A stretch of DNA of 64,000 nucleotides. Source: Zooshikella harenae. GTDB lineage: Bacteria; Pseudomonadota; Gammaproteobacteria; Pseudomonadales; Zooshikellaceae. How positions within the stretch are numbered: the first letter of the stretch is position 1; each line of letters starts with the position of its first letter. Positions 43,447-53,739 of this stretch are shown here, in pieces. The position numbers were made by a program, and so were the translations under genes. The DNA lies in NCBI RefSeq assembly GCF_018837975.1, contig NZ_JAGSOY010000009.1, positions 49,891 through 113,890 on the forward strand, written 5' to 3'. The notes below the pieces were generated by a model. It worked only from the letters and a program-made list of their open reading frames with translations. It did no database searches and had not been told where the DNA came from.

Positions 43447-46104
43447 TTAGCACTTAACGGGGTTATTTTTTTCAGGGTCAATGCCGTACTTCTGCATTGC
43501 CTTGGTAACCACGCTGGCTTCGATTAGCCCTTCTTCTTTCAGCGCATTTAAGGCAGCGATAGTGATGAAGTAACGATCTACTTCAAAGAATTCACGCAGC
43601 TTTTTACGAGAGTCACTACGGCCAAAGCCATCAGTACCTAATACCACATAACGTGAAGGAATAAATTCACGAACCTGGTCAGCATAAAGCTTCATGTAGT
43701 CCGTCGCTGCAACAACAGGACCTTGACGGTTAGCAAAGCAGCTAGTCACATAAGGCATTTTAGCTTCAGACTCTGGGTGCATTTGGTTCCAGCGCTTGGC
43801 TTCTAATGCTTCACGACGAAGTTCATTGAAGCTGGTTGCACTCCAAATATCAGACTCAACTTTAAAGTCTTTTTTCAACAGTTCTGCAGCAGCACGAACT
43901 TCTTGCAGGATGGTGCCACAGCCCATTAACTGAACTTTTAGCTTAGCTTTACGTGAGTTCTCTTCGAGGCAGTATAGACCTTTCAGAATGCCATCAATCA
44001 CTGCAGGATCTTCAGGTAATGCTGGATGCTGGTAGTTCTCATTCATCGTGGTGATGTAATAGAACACATTTTCCTGCTCGGTGTACATCCGACGGATACC
44101 ATCACGAACAATTACTGCTAGTTCGTAACCATAGGTTGGGTCATAGCTAACACAGTTTGGAATGGTAGAAGCTAAAATGTGGCTATGGCCATCTTGGTGC
44201 TGTAAGCCTTCACCATTGAGTGTGGTACGACCTGAGGTGGCACCAATGAGGAAGCCTCGTGCCTGAATATCTCCGGAAGCCCAAGCCAGGTCACCTGTAC
44301 GTTGGAAACCGAACATTGAGTAGAATGCATAGAACGGAATCATGGGTACATTGTTGAAGCTATACGCCGTAGCAGCAGCAACCCACGCAGAGTGTGCACC
44401 AGCCTCATTAATACCTTCTTGCAGAATCTGACCTTTTTTGTCTTCTTTGTAGAACATGACTTGGTCAGAGTCGACAGGGTCATATAGCTGTCCAGCAGAA
44501 GAGTAAATACCTAGCTGGCGGAACATACCTTCCATACCAAAGGTACGTGCTTCGTCGGGAACAATAGGTACAACGTGCTCGCCAATGGCTTTGTCTTTAA
44601 CCAACGCATTCAAGATACGGACAAATGCCATAGTGGTCGAAATTTCTCGCTCACCGCTGCCTTTAGTGACCTGCTCAAATGCTTTTAGCTCTGGAGTCGG
44701 CAGTGAAGAGCTCTTGGTCCGACGTTGAGGGATATAACCACCCAATGTCTGACGACGCTTGCGCATGTAGACCATTTCTGGGCTGTCCGCATCTGGGCAG
44801 AAGTATGGGACATTTTCAAGTTCGTCATCTTTGATGGGGATATCAAAGCGGTCACGGAACGCTTTTAGCTCATCTAGCTTCAGCTTCTTCAGTGAGTGTG
44901 TCGTGTTAGCAGCCATGCCACTACCGATTTCGTAACCTTTGACTGTCTTAGCCAGGATAACTGTTGGCTGACCAGTATGGTTAACAGCAGCATGGTAAGC
45001 CGCATAAACCTTATAAGGATCATGACCACCACGATTGAGCTTGTAAATATCGTCATCTGACAAGTGCTCAACCATTTTCAGTGTTTCACCGTGCTTACCA
45101 AAGAAGTGCTCGCGAGTATAAGAGCCACCTTTAGCTTTGTAGTTTTGGTAGTCGCCATCAACGCATTCATCCATACGTTGCTGTAATAGACCGTGATCGT
45201 CTTGGGCAAATAGAGGATCCCAGTGACGACCCCAAACCACTTTAATAACATTCCAGCCTGCACCGCGGAACTGTCCTTCAAGCTCTTGGATAATTTTGCC
45301 ATTACCACGAACCGGACCGTCTAGACGTTGTAGGTTACAGTTAACCACAAAAATAAGGTTATCCAGGTTCTCACGGCCAGCCATACCAATGGCGCCCATA
45401 GATTCTGGCTCATCCATTTCACCATCACCTAGGAATGCCCAGACTTTACGGTTACCCGCTTTAGCCATGCTGCGGTTTTCCAAGTACTTCATAAAATGAG
45501 CTTGGTAAATGGCTTGTAATGGACCAAGGCCCATAGAAACGGTTGGGAACTGCCAGAAATCAGGCATCAGCCAAGGGTGAGGATAAGATGATAAGCCATT
45601 GCCATCAACCTCACGGCGGAAGTTATCAAGTTGTTGTTCGGTGATGCGGCCTTCTAAGAAGGCACGAGAATAGATACCTGGTGCAGTATGGCCTTGGAAG
45701 TAAATCAGGTCGCCATCATTTTCATCATTGGGACCTTTAAAGAAGTAATTAAAGCCAATATCATACAAGGTTGCGCTGGATGCAAAGCTGGAAATATGTC
45801 CACCAAGATCATCTGGACTCATGTTCGCTCGCATTACCATGGCCATCGCATTCCAACGAACTAACGAGCGGATTCTGCGCTCCATAAATAAGTCGCCAGG
45901 CATGCGTGCTTCACGGGATGACGGGATAGTGTTGCGATATGGCGTCGTAATAGCGTACGGCAACTGAGTTCCTTTGCGGCTCGCATATCGTGCAAGGCGA
46001 GTCAGCAAATAATGCGCACGATCTTCTCCCTCTTTTTCGAGTACGGACTCTAGCGCTTCGAGCCACTCTTGGGTTTCAATAGGATCCACATCATTTTGCA
46101 TCAT
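43447..46104 (-). CDS. aceE: Pyruvate dehydrogenase E1 component (homodimeric type)
   Basis: Thiamine-diphosphate enzyme that decarboxylates pyruvate and acetylates the lipoyl group of AceF. 885 residues, the homodimeric gammaproteobacterial form. The ThDP motif GDGEMDEPESMGAIGMA opens the GDG-N motif; other typical segments are DPIETQEWLEALESVLE at the N-terminus, GHTAPGIYSRAFLEGR and GLQHQDGHSH, the mobile-loop His region. GGAG lies eight bases before the ATG at 46104; a second ATG follows directly. First gene of the aceE-aceF operon, divergent from glnE, with two GntR-type operator candidates in the gap. Confidence 0.97.
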   Translation of the reverse strand: MMQNDVDPIETQEWLEALESVLEKEGEDRAHYLLTRLARYASRKGTQLPYAITTPYRNTIPSSREARMPGDLFMERRIRSLVRWNAMAMVMRANMSPDDLGGHISSFASSATLYDIGFNYFFKGPNDENDGDLIYFQGHTAPGIYSRAFLEGRITEQQLDNFRREVDGNGLSSYPHPWLMPDFWQFPTVSMGLGPLQAIYQAHFMKYLENRSMAKAGNRKVWAFLGDGEMDEPESMGAIGMAGRENLDNLIFVVNCNLQRLDGPVRGNGKIIQELEGQFRGAGWNVIKVVWGRHWDPLFAQDDHGLLQQRMDECVDGDYQNYKAKGGSYTREHFFGKHGETLKMVEHLSDDDIYKLNRGGHDPYKVYAAYHAAVNHTGQPTVILAKTVKGYEIGSGMAANTTHSLKKLKLDELKAFRDRFDIPIKDDELENVPYFCPDADSPEMVYMRKRRQTLGGYIPQRRTKSSSLPTPELKAFEQVTKGSGEREISTTMAFVRILNALVKDKAIGEHVVPIVPDEARTFGMEGMFRQLGIYSSAGQLYDPVDSDQVMFYKEDKKGQILQEGINEAGAHSAWVAAATAYSFNNVPMIPFYAFYSMFGFQRTGDLAWASGDIQARGFLIGATSGRTTLNGEGLQHQDGHSHILASTIPNCVSYDPTYGYELAVIVRDGIRRMYTEQENVFYYITTMNENYQHPALPEDPAVIDGILKGLYCLEENSRKAKLKVQLMGCGTILQEVRAAAELLKKDFKVESDIWSATSFNELRREALEAKRWNQMHPESEAKMPYVTSCFANRQGPVVAATDYMKLYADQVREFIPSRYVVLGTDGFGRSDSRKKLREFFEVDRYFITIAALNALKEEGLIEASVVTKAMQKYGIDPEKNNPVKC

Positions 46105-46221
46105 TTAAATTGCTCCAGGTCTTAGAAGCCTTGGGATCAGGCGTATAATGATTATAGCTACAAGGTTGTTAGCGCTTGATTATCTAAGAATTGAAAAGAT
46201 TATTACGATTTTAATCTTTTT

Positions 46222-46240
46222 TATGTAGTAATACTACATA
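46222..46240. promoter_or_regulatory. Perfect 19-base palindrome, candidate aceEF operator 1
   Basis: TATGTAGTA-A-TACTACATA. The inner TAGTAATACTA fits the TNGTNNNACNA form of FadR/PdhR-type GntR operators, though not the E. coli PdhR site itself. It is 118 bases upstream of the aceE ATG. Confidence 0.55.
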
Positions 46241-46272
46241 TTGATCCAGTTTGAGGTCTTTAAAGCTGAGTT

Positions 46273-46289
46273 TATGTAGTAAAGCTACA
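46273..46289. promoter_or_regulatory. Partial copy of the palindrome, candidate aceEF operator 2
   Basis: TATGTAGTAAAGCTACA repeats the left half of operator 1 exactly (TATGTAGTA) with a poorer right half. Its centre is about 51 bases, roughly five helical turns, from that of operator 1, suiting cooperative binding. Confidence 0.45.
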
Positions 46290-46370
46290 AAAAAAGTAAG
46301 GTTAAAAACTGTTCAAAACCTTTAGGTTGTACCTTCTCATATGTCAAGTTTGAGTCAATAAGGATTAGCA

Positions 46371-49343
46371 ATGCGATCATTGCCATTAAACGATTGTCCC
46401 CAGGAGATTAGTTCGTTAGTGACTTTTTACTGGGAGCAGTTTGTACAAAATTGCCGCGACAATAACACAACTTGCAATGACTTGGATAGATTGCCAGACA
46501 GTTTTTGGCCTGATTTGGTGACTGTGTGGGGAGGGAGTAGCTATGTTGCTCAGCAATGTTGTCATCACTCTGATTGGCTATTAGCGCTAGCGTCTGAATA
46601 TGATCCACAACGCCAGATATCAACCATTTCGGTAATACCAACTCTATCAACGATACTTGCTGATATTGAGCGTGAAGATTTGGTGATGGAGGCAATACGA
46701 CAGTTTCGCCATAGAAAAATGGTAGACATCATTTGGCGGGATTTAGCGAAAAAAGCATCGCTCGTTGAAACAACTACAGCCTTAACGCGGCTTGCAGAAG
46801 AATGTATTGATGCTGGTTATCATTGGTGTTACCAGCACTTCTCTAAACAGTGGGGAACTCCTGTCTTGCAACAAACGGGTCAGCAGGGTCAACCACAGCA
46901 TATGGTTATTCTCGGTATGGGGAAGCTGGGGGCTGGGGAGTTGAACTTGTCCTCAGATATTGACTTGATATTTGCTTATCCCCAAGCAGGACAAACGGAA
47001 GGACAACAAAAGGTTATTAGTAATCAGGAGTTTTTTATTCGGCTTGGACAAAAGCTGATTAGTTTACTGGATGCTAATACAAAAGATGGTTTTGCTTTTC
47101 GGGTTGATATGCGGTTACGTCCTTATGGGCAAAGTGGTGCATTGGTTTTAAATTTTGATGCTATGGAGCAGTACTACCAGGACCAAGGGCGTGACTGGGA
47201 GCGCTTTGCCATGATTAAGGCGCGAGTGGTTGGCGGAGATAAAAAAGCAGGTGAAGACTTAATTGCTAGGCTAAAGCCATTTGTGTTCAGACGCTATGTG
47301 GATTTTAGTGCGATTAATGCACTGCGAGAAATGAAACAAATGATTAGCCGAGAGGTGGTACGCAAAGGTCGTCAACACAATATAAAGCTTGGACCAGGAG
47401 GCATTCGTGAGGTTGAGTTTATTGTTCAGGCTTTTCAATTAATTCATGGGGGACGAGACTCCGCACTACAGCAAAAATCAGTTTTTAAGTTGCTCAACGT
47501 GTTAGCAGGTCAGGGATATTTACCATTAGCCGCGACTGAAGAGCTTGAGAATGCCTACCATTTTTTACGTACACTAGAGCATGCGTTACAAGCATGGGCA
47601 GATCAGCAAACTCAAGACTTACCAACCAATAAAACACAACAAGATAGACTGGCCTGGAGCATGGGGTTTGTTGATTGGGATTCATTAGTTAAGGCCTTAG
47701 AAAAGCACCGTAAAAAAGTAAGTTACCATTTTTCACAAATGGTAGCAGAACCAACCGAAGAACATGCTTCTGATGAAGCGCTTTCTTGTTGGCAGTCTCT
47801 GTGGCAGGGGCAGCTAAATGAAGATGAAGCTATTCACCAGTTGATTGACCACCATTTTCAGCAGCCGGAAACTATTCTTCAGCGCTTACAACAACTGGCC
47901 AATGGTAAATCAGTGCGAATGATGCAGCGTAAAGGTCGACAACGCCTAGATACCTTCATGCCAATGTTGCTTGCTGCAGTAATTCATCAAAGTGATCCCA
48001 GTAATACTTTGCTAAGAGTTTTACCATTAGTGGAGGGTGTCTTAAGGCGAACAGCGTATTTATTGTTGTTAATTGAAAATCCTGAGGCGCTTCAGCAGCT
48101 ATTAAAATTGTGTGCAGCAAGTCCTTGGATTGCCAATATTATTGCTCGCTACCCTGTATTACTTGATGAACTTTTAGATGTGGGGTCACTTTATTCACCA
48201 CCAGATAAAGAGACGTTAGCCGATGAGCTTCGGCAGCAGCTAGCCAGAGTGCCAGAGGATGATATTGAGTTGCAGATGGAAACCTTGCGTTACTTCCGCA
48301 TGGCTCATGTGCTTAGAGTTGCTGCCTCTGAAGTAGCTGGCACATTGCCATTGATGAAGGTTAGCGACTATTTAACATGGATTGCTGAGGCTGTTCTGGA
48401 GCATGTGCTGTTTATTGCGCTGCACTATGTGCAAAGCCGATATGGTCTTCCTGGTGGTATGGAGGGTGAGCAGGTTGAGTTTATTGTTATCGCCTACGGA
48501 AAATTAGCTGGCATTGAGTTAAGTTATGGGTCTGACTTGGATTTAGTATTTGTGTATAACGCACCTCATAACAAAGCGTCTTCTGGTCCGAAAGAAATTG
48601 ATAATAGCCTTTATTTTATGCGCCTTGGACAACGGATGATTCACATCCTCACCGCGCAGACCCCTTCAGGGCAACTTTATGATGTCGATATGCGTTTGCG
48701 TCCGTCTGGCGCTTCAGGGTTGTTGGTCTCAACTATTAATGCTTATGCAGAGTATCAAGCTGATAAAGCCTGGACTTGGGAGCATCAAGCTCTGGTTAGG
48801 GCGAGAGTGGTGGCTGGATCTCCTCAGTTAACTGATCAATTTAATGGTGTTCGTGCTCAGGTGTTGAGTCAAACGCGAGATCAGGAAAAACTTAAAGAAG
48901 AAGTGATTTCAATGCGTAATAAAATGCGCAATAACCTGGCAACCAAGGAAACGAATGGAGGGCGGAGTGATTCTGCCTGGTTGCCTGAGGCTAAATTTAA
49001 TCTTAAACACGATTATGGAGGTATCGTTGATATTGAATTTATGGTGCAATATATGGTCCTGGCTTGGTCGCACCAATATTCTGACTTACTAACCTATACC
49101 GATAATATTCGGATTTTGGAGGAGTTGGAGAAAGCAGGCTTTTTAGCACCTGAATCTGCTAACCTGCTCCGCGAGGCTTACAAGGCTTATCGTTCTGCGG
49201 CTCATCGGCTGGTATTACAAAACCAGTCTGGTGTGGTTACCGGCGATTTCTTTCATGAATATCGGCAGGGTGTTATTGCACTTTGGCAGCAACTACTGGG
49301 GGATACACCAAGCCCAGTAGCTCATGAGAGTGGTGCCGACTAA
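46371..49343 (+). CDS. glnE: Bifunctional glutamine synthetase adenylyltransferase/adenylyl-removing enzyme
   Basis: Controls glutamine synthetase by adding AMP to, or removing it from, GlnA in response to PII and glutamine. 990 residues with two nucleotidyltransferase domains: the N-terminal deadenylylating one (MGKLGAGELNLSSDIDLIFA, near residue 182-202) and the C-terminal adenylylating one (AYGKLAGIELSYGSDLDLVF, near 706-726), both with the metal-binding D-x-D, plus RLRPYGQSG and RLRPSGASG partners. Start ATG 46371 follows AAGGA. Divergent from aceE; ilvE follows on the same strand, as in Pseudomonas. Confidence 0.97.
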   Translation: MRSLPLNDCPQEISSLVTFYWEQFVQNCRDNNTTCNDLDRLPDSFWPDLVTVWGGSSYVAQQCCHHSDWLLALASEYDPQRQISTISVIPTLSTILADIEREDLVMEAIRQFRHRKMVDIIWRDLAKKASLVETTTALTRLAEECIDAGYHWCYQHFSKQWGTPVLQQTGQQGQPQHMVILGMGKLGAGELNLSSDIDLIFAYPQAGQTEGQQKVISNQEFFIRLGQKLISLLDANTKDGFAFRVDMRLRPYGQSGALVLNFDAMEQYYQDQGRDWERFAMIKARVVGGDKKAGEDLIARLKPFVFRRYVDFSAINALREMKQMISREVVRKGRQHNIKLGPGGIREVEFIVQAFQLIHGGRDSALQQKSVFKLLNVLAGQGYLPLAATEELENAYHFLRTLEHALQAWADQQTQDLPTNKTQQDRLAWSMGFVDWDSLVKALEKHRKKVSYHFSQMVAEPTEEHASDEALSCWQSLWQGQLNEDEAIHQLIDHHFQQPETILQRLQQLANGKSVRMMQRKGRQRLDTFMPMLLAAVIHQSDPSNTLLRVLPLVEGVLRRTAYLLLLIENPEALQQLLKLCAASPWIANIIARYPVLLDELLDVGSLYSPPDKETLADELRQQLARVPEDDIELQMETLRYFRMAHVLRVAASEVAGTLPLMKVSDYLTWIAEAVLEHVLFIALHYVQSRYGLPGGMEGEQVEFIVIAYGKLAGIELSYGSDLDLVFVYNAPHNKASSGPKEIDNSLYFMRLGQRMIHILTAQTPSGQLYDVDMRLRPSGASGLLVSTINAYAEYQADKAWTWEHQALVRARVVAGSPQLTDQFNGVRAQVLSQTRDQEKLKEEVISMRNKMRNNLATKETNGGRSDSAWLPEAKFNLKHDYGGIVDIEFMVQYMVLAWSHQYSDLLTYTDNIRILEELEKAGFLAPESANLLREAYKAYRSAAHRLVLQNQSGVVTGDFFHEYRQGVIALWQQLLGDTPSPVAHESGAD

Positions 49344-49423
49344 ACTTATACCTTTTGCATGAGTGCTAATAGCTAATTGTTAAACCTGACATAGAGAAGC
49401 AGATTGAACAAGGAGTCTCATTT

Positions 49424-50347
49424 ATGACGATGGCCGATCGCGATGGTCTGATTTGGTTTGATGGGGAGATGGTGCCTTGGCGTGAGGCTAAAACCCATGT
49501 GTTAACCCATACATTACATTATGGCTTAGGGGTATTTGAGGGGGTGCGTGCTTATCATACCGATCGTGGACCTTGCATATTCAGGTTGCAGGAACATACG
49601 GATCGTTTGTATCGAAGTGCACATATTTTGGGAATGAAAATCCCTTTTAGCAAAGAAGAGTTAATTGCTGCGCAAAAAGCGGCCGTTAAAGAGAATAAGC
49701 TAGATAACGCCTATCTAAGGCCAATGTGTTTTTATGGTTCAGAAGGAATGGGGCTGCGGGCTGACAACCTTAAAGTGCATACAATTGTTGCTGCTTGGGA
49801 GTGGCCTAGCTACATGAGTCCAGAAGCTTTAGAGCATGGTATTAAAATTAGAACCTCATCGTATACTCGTCACCATGTCAATATTACGATGTGTAAAGCA
49901 AAAGCCAATGGCAACTACATTAATTCAATGCTGGCACTAAAAGAGGCTCAAGACTGTGGCTGTGAAGAAGCACTGCTGCTGGATAATGAAGGGTATGTGG
50001 CTGAAGGAAGTGGTGAAAATATTTTCCTTGTTAAAAACGGTAAATTATTCACACCTGAACTAACTTCCTGCCTGGAAGGTATCACTCGAGATTCCATTTT
50101 ACAGTTTGCCGCAGAGCTGGGCGTAGAAGTCATTGAAAAGCGTATTACTCGTGATGAGGTTTATGTCGCTGACGAAGCTTTTTTTACTGGAACTGCAGCT
50201 GAAGTATTGCCTATTAGGATGCATGATAATCGCATTATTGGTAAAGGTGATCGTGGCCCTATCACAACGAAACTGCAGCAAATGTACTTCGATCAGGTCA
50301 CGGGTAAGCGCGATGCTAATCCCGAATGGCTCACTCCTGTGTTATGA
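49424..50347 (+). CDS. ilvE: Branched-chain amino-acid aminotransferase
   Basis: PLP-dependent class IV transaminase making valine, leucine and isoleucine from their keto acids. 307 residues: IWFDGEMVPWREAKTHVLTH, LHYGLGVFEGVRAY, the conserved KAKANGNYINSMLALKEA region, VAEGSGENIFLVKNG, TRDSILQFAAELG and EAFFTGTAAEVLPI. AAGGAG stands ahead of ATG 49424. It lies between glnE and the LPS core cluster. Confidence 0.97.
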   Translation: MTMADRDGLIWFDGEMVPWREAKTHVLTHTLHYGLGVFEGVRAYHTDRGPCIFRLQEHTDRLYRSAHILGMKIPFSKEELIAAQKAAVKENKLDNAYLRPMCFYGSEGMGLRADNLKVHTIVAAWEWPSYMSPEALEHGIKIRTSSYTRHHVNITMCKAKANGNYINSMLALKEAQDCGCEEALLLDNEGYVAEGSGENIFLVKNGKLFTPELTSCLEGITRDSILQFAAELGVEVIEKRITRDEVYVADEAFFTGTAAEVLPIRMHDNRIIGKGDRGPITTKLQQMYFDQVTGKRDANPEWLTPVL

Positions 50348-50458
50348 TCCCCCGTTTGACGAAATGTCAGTCATTTTTTCCTGTATCTGGGTGTCCAGAT
50401 ACAGGCTGCCTGAGTTTAGGCAAGAAAAGACTAACTCTAATGTAAATTGGTTGCGCGT

Positions 50459-51526
50459 GTGAAGATCCTTGTGGTTGGTCCCTCCTGGGTGGGGGATATG
50501 GTCATGGCACAAACACTGTTTATGAGTCTTAAGGCTCAACATCCAGGCTGTGCTATAGATGTCTTGGCACCAGAGTGGAGCCGCCCTATATTGCAGCGAA
50601 TGCCTGAAGTGCATAAAAGTATTGCTATGCCTGTGGGGCATGGTGAACTGAAATTATCAGCACGTTGGCAGCTGGCCCGAAAATTACGCTATGAGCATTA
50701 TGACCAAGCGATAGTTTTACCAAACTCATTGAAGTCTGCATTGATTCCTGCGATGGCAAAAATTCCGCAGCGAACTGGCTGGGTGGGTGAATGTCGTTAT
50801 GGTTTTATCAATGATATACGCAAGCTGGATAAGTCAGCTTTACCTTTAATGATTCAGCGCTTTATAGCACTGGCTTACCCGACTAATGCACAGCTACCTG
50901 CTGATTTACCTGCCCCTGCGCTGCATGTCGATAAAGTTTCTTTACAAAAAGCATTAGCGCGTCATGAGTTAATGGCTGATGAAAACTCCCCTGTTCTCGC
51001 ACTTTGTCCTGGTGCTGAATTTGGACCTGCAAAACGCTGGCCTGAACAGCACTACAGTGCGGTAGCTACGCATATGATTCAGGCTGGTTGGCAAGTATGG
51101 TTACTAGGTTCTGCAAAGGATCAGGAAGTGACTGCAAAGATTGCTTCGCAGATTCCTGAGCAGTGGCGGAATCAAGTGCAAAATTTAGCGGGTCGAACCT
51201 CACTAGCAGAAGTTATTGATTTACTCTCTATGGCTTCTGCTGTGGTTAGTAATGACTCTGGGTTAATGCATATTGCGGCAGCCCTCGAACGACCGCTAGT
51301 TGTGGTTTATGGGTCTACATCACCTGATTTTACGCCCCCTTTGAATCAACAACAGGTGATAGTGCGTTTAGGTTTGGAATGTAGTCCCTGTTTTAAGCGC
51401 GAGTGTCCATTAGGACATTTAAAGTGTCTTCACCAGTTAGCTCCGCCTATGGTGATTGAGGCACTACAAAAACTTGTGCCTGAGAATAAAAAGCCTGCAA
51501 AGAGCGTCGCTAGCTCATGTGGATAA
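50459..51526 (+). CDS. waaF: ADP-heptose:LPS heptosyltransferase II
   Basis: Adds the second heptose of the LPS inner core at the cytosolic face of the inner membrane; GT9 family. I start at GTG 50459, giving 355 residues beginning (M)KILVVGPSWVGDMVMAQTL, the conserved N-terminus; the frame runs four codons further to a TTG. Other motifs: DVLAPEWSRPILQRMPEV, LPNSLKSALIPAMAKIPQRT, LCPGAEFGPAKRWPEQHY, AVVSNDSGLMHIAAALERP and FTPPLNQQQVI. The ribosome site is weak. First gene of a plus-strand core cluster: waaF, waaC, waaG, waaP and further core genes. Confidence 0.95.
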   Translation: MKILVVGPSWVGDMVMAQTLFMSLKAQHPGCAIDVLAPEWSRPILQRMPEVHKSIAMPVGHGELKLSARWQLARKLRYEHYDQAIVLPNSLKSALIPAMAKIPQRTGWVGECRYGFINDIRKLDKSALPLMIQRFIALAYPTNAQLPADLPAPALHVDKVSLQKALARHELMADENSPVLALCPGAEFGPAKRWPEQHYSAVATHMIQAGWQVWLLGSAKDQEVTAKIASQIPEQWRNQVQNLAGRTSLAEVIDLLSMASAVVSNDSGLMHIAAALERPLVVVYGSTSPDFTPPLNQQQVIVRLGLECSPCFKRECPLGHLKCLHQLAPPMVIEALQKLVPENKKPAKSVASSCG

Positions 51527-51550
51527 TGTTCAGTTAGATATTGAGCTGCA

Positions 51551-52588
51551 ATGAAAAAAGTACTTGTTGTAAAAACCTCATCGCTTGGTGATGTCATACA
51601 CACATTACCCGCTTTAACTGATGCGCAAGAAGCTATTCCAGGTATTCGATTTGACTGGGTTGTAGAAGAGGCATTTGCTGAAATTCCCCATTGGCATCCT
51701 GCTGTAGACAAAGTTATTCCTGTAGCCATTCGGCGCTGGCGGAAAAATATTTTGAAAACTATGAAGCAGGGTGAATGGCAGCAGTTTAAGCAACAGTTAC
51801 AAGCTACAAAGTATGATGCTGTTATTGATGCACAAGGCTTATTGAAAAGTGCATGGCTGACTTATTTAACTCATGGCCAAAGCTATGGCATGGATAAATC
51901 ATCTGTCAGAGAGGCATTAGCTGCTCACTTTTATCAACATACTATACCTGTTGTGAAAGGTATTCATGCTGTAGAGCGTGTTCGTCAGCTATTTGCAAAT
52001 GCTTTGGATTATAAGCTGCCAAGCCAACGAGGACAGTTTGCTCTTGATAAAGCAATGTTAAATGCTGATTCAACTAAAACAAATCAGCTCGCTTCAGTAT
52101 TGCCTTCCAACCCTTATGTTGTTTTTTTGCATGGTACAACACGCGAACAGAAGCATTGGCCAGAACCGTATTGGTTTGAGCTAGCAGAGAAACTTGCTGT
52201 ACAGGGGCTTTATATTGTTTTGCCCTGGGGAAATGCGGTAGAGCGGCAGCGAGCTAACCTTATTCAATCTAAGGTCTCATCTAAAGCTGTGGTTTTACCC
52301 AAACTGAACCTTGCTGGTATAGCCAGTGTATTGGCCAAAGCGACCTGTGTTATTGCAGTAGATACTGGATTAGGTCATCTTGCGGCTGCTCTGGATAGGC
52401 CATGCATTTCTTTATATGGGCCAACGAGTCCACGCCTGGTAGGCACTTATGGTGAAGGTCAGTGTCATTTGACAGTTGATAATGCCAACGCTACTAACAA
52501 TAAGCCACTTCCTGCTGTTGAACCTGCTATTTTTCGTAGCTTAATGCCAACTCAGGTATTTCAGGCAGTCCAGCCATTCTTAGCCTAG
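51551..52588 (+). CDS. waaC: ADP-heptose:LPS heptosyltransferase I
   Basis: Adds the first heptose to Kdo2-lipid A; GT9 family, 345 residues. Diagnostic: MKKVLVVKTSSLGDVIHTLPA, FDWVVEEAFAEIPHWHPAV, DAQGLLKSAWLTYL, FLHGTTREQKHWPEPYW, CVIAVDTGLGHLAAALDRP and YGPTSPRLVGTYG. It starts 24 bases after the waaF stop and precedes waaG by 11 bases. Confidence 0.96.
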   Translation: MKKVLVVKTSSLGDVIHTLPALTDAQEAIPGIRFDWVVEEAFAEIPHWHPAVDKVIPVAIRRWRKNILKTMKQGEWQQFKQQLQATKYDAVIDAQGLLKSAWLTYLTHGQSYGMDKSSVREALAAHFYQHTIPVVKGIHAVERVRQLFANALDYKLPSQRGQFALDKAMLNADSTKTNQLASVLPSNPYVVFLHGTTREQKHWPEPYWFELAEKLAVQGLYIVLPWGNAVERQRANLIQSKVSSKAVVLPKLNLAGIASVLAKATCVIAVDTGLGHLAAALDRPCISLYGPTSPRLVGTYGEGQCHLTVDNANATNNKPLPAVEPAIFRSLMPTQVFQAVQPFLA

Positions 52589-52599
52589 ATCGTTGTTCT

Positions 52600-53739
52600 A
52601 TGAAGTTAGCATTTATTCTCTTTAAGTATTTTCCTTATGGTGGATTGCAACGCGATTTTTTGCGTATTGCGCTTGAGTGCCAGAGTCGTGGGCATGAAGT
52701 TGTGGTTTATACCATGGATTGGCAAGGTGAAAAGCCGGTGGGTTTTGTGATTCACCAATTGAAACCAAAAGCTTTGGCCGCTCATAAGCGGGATAAGTGT
52801 TTTCACCAAGAGGTGATGAATCATATCGCGCAAAGCTCAGTAGATTGTGTTATTGGTTTTAATAAGATGCCAGGACTGGATATTTATTATGCGGCTGATG
52901 CTTGCTATGAAGACAAAGCACGTTTACAGCGAAGTAAATTATATCGTCTGATGCAACGCTATAAACATTTTTCTGCATTTGAGCGTGGGGTTTTCAGCCC
53001 TGAAGGCTCAACTCACATTTTATTGATTGCACCTGCTCAACAAGTTTTATTTGAACAGTACTATCACACTCCATCTGAACGTTTTCATGTGTTACCTCCA
53101 GGAATTTCACAGGATCGCTGTGCCCCAGAAAATGCCGATGAAATTCGTCAGCAGCTGCGTGAGGAATTTAATATTGCAGCAGGTGATAAGCTTGTATTGA
53201 TGATAGGGTCTGGGTTTCGCACAAAGGGCCTGGATAGAGCCCTTAAGGCAATCGCAGCCTTACCAGATAAATTAAAACAAACTATATATTTTATGGTGAT
53301 TGGTCAGGATAACGCTAAGCCATTTTGGCGACTGGCGCGTAAATTAGGCGTTGAAAAGCAGTTATCTGTTTTGTCTGGAAGAGATGATATTCCCCGATTT
53401 TTATTGGGAGCAGACTTACTGATTCATCCAGCCTATCACGAAAATACAGGTACTGTATTACTTGAAGCGGCCGTTGCAGGGTTACCAGTACTGACAACAG
53501 ATGTTTGTGGTTATGCACACTATATAGATAAGGCCAATATTGGTTGTGTAGTGCAGTCGCCTTTTAAACAAGAAGATTTAAATCGACTGTTTCTGGCTAT
53601 GCTCACAAATCAGGATGAACATCAGCAATGGCATGAAAATGGTTTAAAGTTTGCCAAGCACGCGGATATTTACAGCATGCCTCAGCAAGCAAGTACTTTG
53701 ATTGAACAATTAGCCAGTCAGCGGGGTAAGTTGCTTTGA
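52600..53739 (+). CDS. waaG: LPS core glycosyltransferase WaaG-type (GT4)
   Basis: Transfers the first outer-core sugar onto heptose II of the inner core; peripheral inner-membrane enzyme. 379 residues: MKLAFILFKYFPYGGLQRDF (GGLQRD acceptor loop), VDCVIGFNKMPGLDIYYAAD, LVLMIGSGFRTKGLDRALKA, and the nucleotide-sugar EX7E region HENTGTVLLEAAVAGLPVL. The stop TGA overlaps the TTG start of waaP by three bases. Confidence 0.95.
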   Translation: MKLAFILFKYFPYGGLQRDFLRIALECQSRGHEVVVYTMDWQGEKPVGFVIHQLKPKALAAHKRDKCFHQEVMNHIAQSSVDCVIGFNKMPGLDIYYAADACYEDKARLQRSKLYRLMQRYKHFSAFERGVFSPEGSTHILLIAPAQQVLFEQYYHTPSERFHVLPPGISQDRCAPENADEIRQQLREEFNIAAGDKLVLMIGSGFRTKGLDRALKAIAALPDKLKQTIYFMVIGQDNAKPFWRLARKLGVEKQLSVLSGRDDIPRFLLGADLLIHPAYHENTGTVLLEAAVAGLPVLTTDVCGYAHYIDKANIGCVVQSPFKQEDLNRLFLAMLTNQDEHQQWHENGLKFAKHADIYSMPQQASTLIEQLASQRGKLL

